This document shows, piece after piece, positions 53,020 through 62,176 of a stretch of 64,000 bases of DNA. The number at the start of each line of letters is the position of its first letter. Within the stretch, counting starts at the first letter, position 1. The notes beneath the pieces are model-generated. The model was given only the letters and a program-made list of their open reading frames with translations, did not search any database and was not told the origin of the DNA. Position numbers and translations under genes: made by a program. Source of the DNA: Phymatolithon calcareum (Eukaryota > Rhodophyta > Florideophyceae > Hapalidiales); the NCBI GenBank assembly GCA_977006965.1, contig OZ345371.1, positions 1,550,001-1,614,000 on the forward strand, written 5' to 3'.

Positions 53020-54413
53020 GATATTTGATGATTTTATTTTTGAGAGCTCCCAAAGCCTCACCTTGGAGTAACGGGGCAGCTCTTGCATAATCTCTACGCT
53101 ATAGTCATCTGGCTGCTCAAAACGTTCTTGATTCGTAATTCTCTCCCAACAAGAGCTCCGGTAAGTCTCTTGCACTCAAACTCAATTTCTGTACTCATCT
53201 TCGATGACGCTAGAGTACGTTGTAAGGCGACTAGTTCGACCACCGCGGTAATCCCACAGTACGCACCCAACACTGATTTCCTCCAAAGGGGTGCTCGGTT
53301 GAATGTCAACCTTAGGCACCTTAAACGTGTTGTTCTTTCTCCTATGTAAAGGATCCCTGGTAGCTTGCCTTCAATAGGAATCTTCATTGACCTGCCTTCT
53401 TCTTCCTTTTCCCATACCTTAATTGTTTCTTCTCTCCTCGTCTTCTTCGTGACAGATCCCTCCTGGGATTTCTGAAGGGCTTGTCGCAAGTCTTCATACA
53501 TCTTGAGATATTCAATATCCTTCATTGCTTCCTTTACGTCCTCATCTCTTCCAACGTACTCTTCTGTTTCTTCAAGGCGCTTTTTGTGCCTTACCAGGCT
53601 TAATGCAAACCTTTCTGCTTGATGACGTCTCCTCATCTTTGGTGGTCCCAGTCGGCACAGAACTCGCATTCGGTCCCGGCGGTGTTCGGCATACTTTCCG
53701 AAAACATTTTTGTAGAACAAGCCCTCTGCCGACTCGATTGCCGAGAGCAATCGATTTGTCATTGGAGTAACGTGTAACGCATACTCCCATTTCGGGATAA
53801 TTAGCGACTTAAAGATCCTGATGCATGTCTCCGGTTTGAATCCTCGAACATTCACTCCAAGCTCCCGCAGCTTATGTATGCATCCTGCAGCATTTCGAAC
53901 TCTTGCTATGGCCGTGTCATCCGTAACACCCTTGTTATTCATGCTTACCCCAAGATACGAGAGTCTCCAGGCTTGATATAGTTCTCGTCCTGCCAAGTAA
54001 AACGTGTGCTTCTGAAGTCCTTTGTACTTAAGAACTTCGCTTTTTCCTGGTTTTGTGTTCCATTTCATGCCATTTTCGCTTGCCCAACTGGTCGCTATAT
54101 CAAGAAGTTTCTGCATTCCTCGTCCTGTCTTCGCTTGAAGCTGAATATCATCTGCGAACAATTGCACAGGACTTTCTGAAACGTTCCTGTCTGTCTTGGA
54201 GACGGCTTCTGCGAATGTGTCCATGAATATATTGTATAGGCATGGACTAAGCGGGGAACCTTGAGGTACTCCTCGGTCGATGATACACCACGTTTCTGTC
54301 TCGTCTCCAGCTGATGTGACCCACGATGGTTTTAACAGGTACGCAACCATCCTTGCTATCTCTTGGGGAAGTTTCTCCTTCAGCCTCTTCATGAGGATAT
54401 CCCTGGGCACACT
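53020..54413 (-). mobile_element. family 1 LINE, 1.4-kb copy with intact RT 3' half
   Basis: The minus strand carries an uninterrupted frame of about 438 codons (54410 to 53094), open from the truncation point. It contains RT motif B GVPQGSPLSPCLYNIFMDTF, motif C LFADDIQLQAK, and the thumb region WNTKPGKSEVLKY and LSYLGVSMNN. The C-terminal domain ends ECKRLTGALVGRELRIKNVL. The tail reads AAAAATAAAATCATCAAATA. The duplication tgaagggaaaag is exact at 53008-53019 and 54414-54425. The open frame indicates a recent insertion; it lacks endonuclease, ORF1 and the RT N-terminal half, so it is dead on arrival. The first codon in the fragment is GTG, not a true start. Confidence 0.93.
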
Positions 54414-54688
54414 TGAAGGGAAAAGCTTTGGGTCAACTTGTCAGATTTCTTGCGCGGCTCAAGGTCGCAACTCTATTTTGACAAGTTGTCTATTCCATGT
54501 CGTCGAAAACGACGATGGTGCAGAAGAATAACTGGTCGAGTGCTTGCAGTGATATTAATCTCTTCTTGGGTCAGCTGATATCTTCCTAGGTCTCCTCCAG
54601 ATTGCTCATGAGGATTTGTACGATATCACTGAATTTGTTGAACCGACCTAACGCCCTCTGTTATCAGTTCAAACAGAAGTATTGCGAC

Positions 54689-56000
54689 TCGGCTGAAGTT
54701 CCGGCTATCCTTTTCGCAGACGATGTTCTTCTTTCTGCGAAATCCCCCGCTGAATTGCAAGGACTATTAGATATAGCTACCCAATGGGCACAAGAGCGAG
54801 AGATGACGTGGAACACTAAACAAGGGAAAAGCGAAGTCCTCGAATCAGAGGAAACATTGGGTAAGACATTCAAGCTCGCGAAATAGGTTTTGGCACACAT
54901 TCCGGAGGTCACATATCTTGGAGTATCCCTAGACCCCGGAGGAGTCACAGATACGCTAATGATGCAACGACTAAAGAGAGCAAGGACGGCCGTGTACGAA
55001 TTGCGTACATTGGGAGTATTCAAGAAAGGGTTAAGTATACAGAAGTGTATTCAGATATAAAAGGCGCTAGTACAGCCACGCTGGGAGTACGCAATGCACT
55101 TAACGCCCTGGTCAGAAGACGTACAAGATGCTGTCAAGGAAGCAGAAGCAACATTCTGCAATCAAGTATTCGGGCCACTGGCCCGAGGAAGGACGGACGG
55201 GCTCCGTCTCCTGTGCCGGATCCAGACGGCTCCACATCGTCGAGAAATGTTGGGCTTCAAAATGCTGAGAAGGAACAAGGAGAAGGAACGTATGTATCCA
55301 AATGAAGTGCCCGAAAGCAGAAACAACCATGAATGGCAATACACAAGGAAATATATCGCCGCGATGGAGACCAGAGAGCCGTTTGGTGAAGCTATAAAGC
55401 ATATCCAAACAAACCAGTCTTCACAAACACTTCGATCTAAATTTCTGGCAATGGAAGGAGACCGCCTCGAATCGAAGCGGAAAAGGAAGATTCCGTACGA
55501 TAAGACAAGTGAATTGCCAGCAATACTCAAGTTCCCCAAGGTGAAGCACAGACAACTCGCACTGCAGTATGCCTGCGGAAGATTCCCACAGGTGTGAACA
55601 ACAAGTATGGCCGAAGAATTCGGCACAAGAGCCAGAGAGCATATGGAGACCCTTGAAAGCATGCTAGCAGGGTACGACCTAGAAGGAGAAAAACGACTAG
55701 AAGCAGAAAAGGCGCTAGATGAGCTCTTACTATTTAGCAAGACACTCATAGAACGCATGGAGAACGAAGAAGGCCTGTATTGATTCGTATAAGACAAGGC
55801 AAAAAGCGGTCGAGTCCAAGCACCAGCAATCCTGTAGAGGACTGAGATAGGATTACTTTGAATCCTGAGTTTTCCCGTCCGCGATTCTAGTGGGCGTTTC
55901 GTGAGCTGCACAAAGGTAGGTAGCATCAGAGGAAGCCTCGCCCATATCTTCGGAAATCTGTGGGGCTTTTAAATAAACTTGAATAAAAAAAATAAAAAAA
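54689..56000 (+). mobile_element. family 2 LINE, 1.3-kb copy
   Basis: Starts in the RT at AEVPAILFADDVLLSAK and runs to the family 2 protein end LIERMENEEGLY, the UTR and an A-rich tail with AATAAA repeats. The frame is broken by TAG after KLAK (near 54884), by TAA after QKCIQI (near 55058) and by TGA after CGRFPQV (near 55595). The first two stops are also present in the copy at 46.3-49.0 kb. The duplication agaagtattgcgac is exact at 54675-54688 and 56001-56014. Confidence 0.93.
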
Positions 56001-56137
56001 AGAAGTATTGCGACATACGATTCACCCGAATCATACGCGAATCCACCCGACACGTGTTAGTTGACTTTACAGTAAAAAACACCCCTTTCTTGCTCCCCCT
56101 TCCCAAACTTTAAATCGGTCACGATCTCCTATCGAAG

Positions 56138-57010
56138 ATGTGGGGTCGTGTCGAGAGCGCCCCGCGGCAAAAATGGACACCAGCACTCGCTCGATCCTTC
56201 ATATCAGGCCGAACGAACGGCGGAGGCGTCTGGGCAGTGTCCGGAGGCGTGATTGCTCTCGGTACTGGACGCGTGATTGCCGGCGTCGAAGGCGTTGAGG
56301 AAGTAGCCCTATCACGCCATCTGTCATCTGTGCCCGATGACGGGAAAGCGCGCCCTCTCGGCGGCGCAGAACCGGCAATAGACACACATGCCGCGGAATT
56401 GGTGTCGCGTACAGCGTTATTTTACACCGAGCCCGGATCGCGTCGCCGGTTACGGTCCTTCCGCTATCGACCGACAACGCCTGCTCGGCGTGTGTCACCG
56501 GTACTTGCACCGGCCGCCGCCCTCCGCGTCGCGCTCACCGATGTAGGTAGTCTCGCACTGACACGTACTGGCGCTGGTGCTCGCGTGGAAATCGCCGCGG
56601 CAACGACGGAAGGTTCCGGTTTCGTGCGTGCGGCTTGGGCTTATGTCGGGCGACAGCGCCTCGCCGCGAAGAAGAAGTCGCCGACGCCGACGAGACCTGG
56701 CGTTGTGGAGACGTACGATTACCGCGTCGGGAAAGAAGGCGGTACTGTGGCATGGTCCAGGGTTGGGAGATGTCCTAGTTGGTATGGACCAGGCCAGTGT
56801 CTTACGTACCTCACCGGAAGCAGGGTGCGCGGCGGGTGGCTGGGACTTGACGGCGGCTTGCGTGCGTGGCTTAGTGAGGTTGGCCGGAGCCGGCCGCTTT
56901 CTGTTGCGGATGTCGCGGCGGGAGTGAAGGAAAACGCAGACGTGAAGGGTGGATTGACTGTTGCCGGCGTCAAACCGGAACGGAGAAGAAAGGTTTTGGG
57001 CATATTTTAG
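56138..57010 (+). CDS. hypothetical protein, 290 aa
   Basis: A GC-rich single frame from an ATG (MWGRVESAPRQKWTPALARS) to a TAG, with codon composition like the neighbouring genes to the right rather than the LINE DNA to the left. No firmly recognised domain, signal peptide or membrane segment. Segments such as LVSRTALFYTEPGSRRRLRS followed by a Pro/Trp-containing block (SRVGRCPSWYGPGQCLTYLT) faintly recall the DUF1838 pattern (LLSRE..YYLDP.TGE..), which I treat as a hint only. It stands alone, 120 bp after a LINE insertion that may have removed or replaced its promoter region. It could be a real lineage-specific gene; the antisense strand also has a 192-codon frame (57073-56495), as expected for GC-rich coding DNA. 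Confidence 0.5.
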   Translation: MWGRVESAPRQKWTPALARSFISGRTNGGGVWAVSGGVIALGTGRVIAGVEGVEEVALSRHLSSVPDDGKARPLGGAEPAIDTHAAELVSRTALFYTEPGSRRRLRSFRYRPTTPARRVSPVLAPAAALRVALTDVGSLALTRTGAGARVEIAAATTEGSGFVRAAWAYVGRQRLAAKKKSPTPTRPGVVETYDYRVGKEGGTVAWSRVGRCPSWYGPGQCLTYLTGSRVRGGWLGLDGGLRAWLSEVGRSRPLSVADVAAGVKENADVKGGLTVAGVKPERRRKVLGIF

Positions 57011-57683
57011 GCATGTGGCGCAGTGGGTGCTGCTGCTATAGTACATACATTTACTGTGACTTTGGGGATACATCGACTAAACTAAAACTCAGACGTATAT
57101 TCTGCTTTTGTGCTGGAGAGTTGAATGGGAAGGTCGAGGATGAAAAGGCTTGAGTTGGAACCGACACGAATGCCGAACAGGTTTTTTTCCAGACAGCGAA
57201 GATCATGAACTGGAACATCGTTTTTCTGTTCGGCCACTTATGTGCAGACAGTTCCTGTCGATCTCTCAAACGAGGCTGAAAGGGAGGAGATTAAATTCTC
57301 ACGCATTCGTCAGGAATTGAGCCATTCTCCTTCCAGCATGAGGTTGTATCCCAGCAAAAGGAGACCGTAAAGTGCAATATAGCACTTCTTGAAATGCAAG
57401 GAACACGTTTGTGCAGTAAAATCCCGTCCCTCGGTCCACTCACAATTCTTTGTTTTCCCAACCACGTGCTCGCTGGAGTCATAGAGCTCATCCGAGGTGA
57501 ACTCGCTTCCAAGAGCCTAGTCAGCCCTGCAAGTGCAAGTCAGATGTGGAGCAAGTACTGCTGCAATTTGCCTTCCAAGCCCTCGACTTTGGCTATAAAA
57601 AACGGGATCCCCCAGAGTTCCCAAGCTTTGATATTCTGCAAGACACTTCTTGACGAGACTACAAAGTTTCAACATCGTGAACT
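57011..57683. other. intergenic, promoter side of the Hint gene
   Basis: No gene recognised; short frames on both strands. Confidence 0.45.
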
Positions 57684-59608
57684 ATGGAGCTTATACTTCT
57701 TTTCCTTATTCTAAATCTGCTTGCTAGTGCTGCAGGTGCCCGCCCCAATGTCATTCCACGTCAAGAGACCAGGGTGAATATGATTACGAGAAAGGCGAAA
57801 GTGACGGTAGCCGCTTTCTTTTTCTTATGTTTCTGTTGCTCTCATTCTTTTCCCCGTGCACAGGCTGCGCCTTTGTCGCCCGTTCTGTCAAAAATTCTCC
57901 GGCAGACCACAAGCAGCAGCTTTTATGCTTACACGGATATGCTGGGAAGCTATAGGCGCGGCAGAGTTTCTGGTGGCAGCGAAATGTGCCCTAAAGAATT
58001 TTCCATCACAAACGTCATGCCTCCCGAGTTGAACAGGACATATTCCTATAGAAGTGAGTTATTTTTCTCATCTGACTTCATTTCCCACATGCACGGAATA
58101 GAATCTAACAAAATTCTCGTCTTTCCTCTACCGCCTGCCCCCTTTCCCCAGTTCCTCATGACAAAACATTCGCAGAAGGAGTTTCATGCGCATCCAGCAC
58201 GGGACCGTTTACAGCGGAATATTCATTCCTCGAGAACGCAAACTACATTCCAGGAAATCTGCTGCAAACGCTTCGGAACTTCCAAATTACACGTGAGCTG
58301 TCGGAAGAATTCGAGAACGTCAATCGAATCATGGATGGATCTCGCAGCTACTTTGGAATCGATGTCAACCGTCGCGTATGCGGCAAGTATAATTTCCCAC
58401 CAGGTACCCTGGTCATGTTTTTCGCATCCAAGAATGTTATCAACTTGTCCGGTTTGGGTTATCTGAATGCCGGCAAGAAACACATGATAATTCTGGTTCG
58501 CAACGGTAACCGCTCTCTCGCAACTTGCGCTTACAACGCACCGCATAGATATTACAACAACAGGGCGGTACCAACACAATTTATCAACCCGAGTGCAACA
58601 TCGTCCAGCACACCGACTCCTTCTCCAACCCCGAGCAACACTCCCTCACAGAGCGTGTCGCCATCGATGACTCCGACTCCATCGACAAGTTCTTCCCGTT
58701 CACCACGCGCAAGCTCCACTCCGTCGCCAGGCTCTTCCCTATCGCCAACGCCGTCAACTTCCGATTCTGAAGTTTTTGTCGATCTGCTTTTGCCCCTACC
58801 ATCTCAGAGCATCAAGGGCGGCTCGAACATTCCGTCAGAGACGGCGTCCGAATCCGGCACTGGGAACAGGACAAAAACCCATTCCACGGTATCAGGGTCA
58901 CCGACCCCTACTTCCTCCAAGGCAGTAAGTGAAATCGATGTGGCCATCCAGAATAGCAGCCCGACACCACGCAATGTCACAGCGGCATCTGCTACTTCGT
59001 CATGCTTCGAGGCATCTTCCACCGTCGAGCTTCGCAACGGCCGCAAGATATCGCTAGAAGCGTTGCGAATTGGGGACGAAGTGCGAGTCGGGCGAACGCA
59101 ATATTCACCGGTGTTCATGTTCACGCATCGGGTGGCGCACAAGCGGTTCAGATTCGTTTCATTCTATCTGGAGAACGGCGATGTGGTGAAAATGACGGCG
59201 GGGCATCTGACATACGCAGACGGAGTGTTGACACCGGCACGCGAGATAGTGATTGGCGAAAAGCTTGAAAACGCGGATGGGGATCGAGTTCGTATTGTTC
59301 GCATTCGAACGGCCGATGGAATTGGACTGTATAATCCACAAACGCTTCATGGAGATATTGTTGTGGACGGATATGTACATTCGACTTTCACGGAGACTAT
59401 TTCGCCGAAGATTGCGCACTCGGCGTTAGCGGTGTTTCGCTTCTTGTCCGCCTATGCTGGCGTCACGATCAAAACGTTTGAACATGGCGTTGAGATCCTT
59501 CCCGGGTGGATGCAATCGGTTCTGACGAGAAAACGATCGTCGCAGCCAGTTGCTTGCATGGGTGGATTGTGTTGGATGACTCAATTTGGTTCATTGGTCG
59601 CGGAGTAA
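57684..59608 (+). CDS. secreted protein with C-terminal Hedgehog-type Hint (Hog) domain
   Basis: Exon 1 is 57684-58053, intron 58054-58151 (98 nt, GTGAGT..CCCCAG), exon 2 is 58152-59608; the phases join exactly and give 608 residues. The N-terminus has two hydrophobic stretches (MELILLFLILNLLASAAGA and, from a second Met, VTVAAFFFLCFCCSHSF), either of which could be the signal peptide. A novel extracellular-type domain (about 95-255) with several Cys follows, then a Ser/Thr/Pro-rich linker (about 275-400). The Hint domain starts at Cys408 (SCFEASSTVELRNG..L..GDEV), has the TAGHL block (Thr472, His475), and ends with IVVDGYVHSTFTETISPKIA, the hedgehog-style block. Family knowledge: Hint domains cleave themselves by an N-S acyl shift at the first Cys and in Hedgehog transfer the N-part to a sterol. 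Here the SCYA Cys of Hedgehog is STFT. Substrate of release is unknown. Confidence 0.85.
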
Positions 59609-60017
59609 TTGACATCTGTCTTTGCATGTCTCCGTATTGTACTTGGCCTGTGCAATACAATCATTGCTGTCGAGGGCACGAGCTGCTCCTCAGCTGGTAG
59701 AGTCGCTTTCTTTTGAATATAAAACCCATTGCAGTCTTTCTTTTTGTCATTCTTGTAGAATAGAACATCTCTCTGATCTTCTTCTTTCCCAGCATCCTTC
59801 GTTGCATTGATTGATCTCCTGCACAGCGAAAGTGCATGCATCCCGGAAGCAGGACTGTTAGTACAAATATGATACCAAATACACGTGGCCTACATGGATG
59901 TCAAAATTACCATGTTAGCCCCAGCTACGATCGCCTTGGCCCAAGGCGATCAAATGAGCGGGTGGCGGCTAGGCGAGACAAACAGACAAGAAAAAACAAA
60001 GCAACCACGTTTGCTAA
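59609..60017. other. intergenic with palindrome and half a tRNA-like motif
   Basis: A perfect 11-1-11 palindrome lies at 59929-59951 (centre 59940). Near 59685-59705 the sequence CTCCTCAGCTGGTAGAGTCGC resembles a tRNA A box and D-arm, but no B box follows. Confidence 0.5.
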
Positions 60018-61720
60018 ATGCGCGTTGTACACCTGCTTGCGCTTTTTGCGCACCTTCTTTTGGCTCATTCACTTTCCGGAGCGCATGCAGACAATGCCGA
60101 ACTTCGCGTGTCGGCCATAATTTTCGCCTGTTCACGGCCATCGCATCTACGGAAAACTTTGCGTTCGCTCGCAGAGCAACATCAGACTGCGAGAAAGCAG
60201 ATAGACCTCTACGTCTCCATCGACGCCCACCGTCGCGCTAAGCAGTGCGTCCCTCACATCCACCTCCTCTTCCCTTCATCGTCTCAGGGCATCAAATTCT
60301 GACCCATCTGTACTTCCTTCCTTCTGCAAACCCCATTTCATCCCGTAGTGTCCACCGAGCCGCAGAGAGCGAGACCCAATCTCTAGGCATCCATCTCTCT
60401 GAAATCTGGCAACACCCAGCACCGTCAACCACTCTCGACGTACGCGCCCGAATCGCCCGACACTACCACCTCGGTCTATCGCGTCTATTCGCAACCAGTC
60501 CCCCACCCTCGCACGCAATCATCCTCGAGGACGATCTAGACCTTTCGCCAGACTTCCTCTCCTTCCTCCTCGCCTTTGCACCGTACACTTCAGCCCACCC
60601 TTCCAAAGGCCCTGCCGCAATCTCCGGCTGGAACGACAACGGCGCCTCCTCCTCGTCGCCTGGAACATCGGACGTCCATCTGACCTCGTTATTTCCGGGG
60701 CTGGGCTGGCTGCTCCCACGCGAGGTGTGGGAGGCCATAAAGCCCGGTTGGCCGAACATCCAAAGAGCACGCGAAGAAGATGTGGAAGGAGGGAGCGATG
60801 CAAAGCGCAAGTTTCCAATGGCGAGCGTGGCGCCGACGGGATGGGACTGGTGGCTACGAGCGGAATTCCAGGCGCGTGGATGGACGACGCTTTACCCGCT
60901 GCTCGGACGCGTTGCGCATCGGGGCGCGGCGGGCGCTAATGTGGACGCGGGACAGCAGCAGGCGGTGTTTGCAGGGACGCGCATAGCGGGTCGGACAGAG
61001 GGGCTCAGTGTTGAAGGTTGGAGGGAGTCGGCTCGGCGTGCTCGTACGGTGGGAAGCGATTTCCGAGGGTGGCTTGACGCGAGGGAGAAGGAGGGTGTGG
61101 CGGTCAATGCGCTGTCGGAAATCCCTCGCGGCACCATGGCGGCGAAAGACGGGGGTCAAGGGAACGGAACGTGGTACATGCTCAGGTTGCAGGAGCGAGA
61201 ATTTCCCGGCATTGCGCGAAGAATGCGACTGTGGCCGCATCCGCGAGGGTTCTTCGAGGGACGGCTGGCACTTCCGCTTCAGGATGGACATACGCTGTTG
61301 TTGACGCGTAGTGCGGTACGCTCGAGGGAGGGCAGACTGCAGCCGTTTCTTGCGGAGGTAAATATGTCGTGCGCGGACGCATGTGGCAGTGATGGAAGGG
61401 AGTGCTCGGAGGTGGGGATCACTCAGTTGAACTTTTGCGATGTCTTGGCGGAGAGATTTGAGTGCGGGAAGGGATGCGCGTTTGAGACTGGTGAGGATAT
61501 ACCGGCTGTTGTGGAACGGGGGGCGCCGCTGGAAACGAGGGGCATGTGCGTGGTTACTGAGGACGCTGCGTCGATCGGGTGCGGCGGACGGTTTCGGCAC
61601 ACGAGGCGGGTGTGCGTTTGTGATGAGGAGGGAGGCAGGGAGGGAGAGCGTGCACGGTCGAGACGGGCTGTACAGAGCAATGCTAACAACGTGAACGGGC
61701 GGAACAAGGATGAGTTGTAA
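60018..61720 (+). CDS. GT13 (GnT-I/POMGnT1-like) glycosyltransferase with Cys-rich tail
   Basis: Exon 1 is 60018-60244, intron 60245-60348 (104 nt, GTGCGT..CCCGTAG), exon 2 is 60349-61720; the join is in phase and gives 532 residues. A signal peptide or anchor (MRVVHLLALFAHLLLAHSLS) precedes the GT13 fold: VSAIIFACSRPSHLRKTLRS, DLYVSIDAH, IARHYHLGLSRLF, the metal-binding EDD in AIILEDDLDLSPDF (about 136-138), AISGWNDNG, FPGLGWLLPREVW, and GWDWWLRAEF. Known family activity: transfer of GlcNAc from UDP-GlcNAc to mannose in the Golgi (N-glycan branching or O-mannose glycans). After residue 415 there is a Cys-rich region (MSCADAC, CSEVGITQLNFCDVL, CVVTEDAASIGCGGRFRHTR, VCVC) that resembles the end of MGAT5-type enzymes. 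Highly charged last 30 residues. Acceptor specificity is not determinable here. Confidence 0.85.
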
Positions 61721-62176
61721 TACTGCAAACCGTGTGGCTCTACCTATTACGTGAGTATGATACGTGCTGTGATTGCAGAATCGCCGCGTCCGTTGGGATA
61801 TGGGTGATGAATGATTGGTCACTTCGATTACGTCAGGCATTCTCATTAGTCATCGTGATTTACGACTTTGGACCGTTACAAGTTACCGGATCAATGTGTA
61901 ACGGTCCAATCGTGTGTGGTTTGTTCGTTTTACCGAATACGCATTCCATTGCCCAATCTCGCAGAGATGTTGGTATGGCCGTTGGCTTTTTCCATCCGTC
62001 GAGCGAGCCACCCTTATAACTCGCCGCCAAACATCCTGGGCGTGCCAGCTCCCCGCCACACTACCACGCTCCTGACTCTTAACTTGGAACCCATCTCACT
62101 CACTCACCCCTTTCCGGCATTCCCAACCTAACAACTTCCGCGCCATCCCCTGGCGCCGGATTAACCACACGCCCCA
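61721..62176. other. intergenic with a 13-bp inverted repeat
   Basis: Arms 61868-61880 (ttggaccgttaca) and 61897-61909 are exact reverse complements with a 16-nt spacer, between the GT13 stop and the kinase start. Could act in transcript termination or as a protein-binding site. Confidence 0.6.

Noticed and set aside
53094-54410. Treating the 438-codon RT frame as a complete gene
   Set aside because: The frame begins at GTG right at the truncation border defined by the duplication, so it is a 5'-truncated LINE.
59685-59705. tRNA gene suggested by CTCAGCTGGTAGAG
   Set aside because: Only an A-box/D-arm-like stretch; no anticodon arm or B box follows.
60854-61846. 330-codon minus-strand frame over the GT13 gene
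   Set aside because: Antisense of GC-rich coding sequence; no domain, and the plus strand is clearly the glycosyltransferase.
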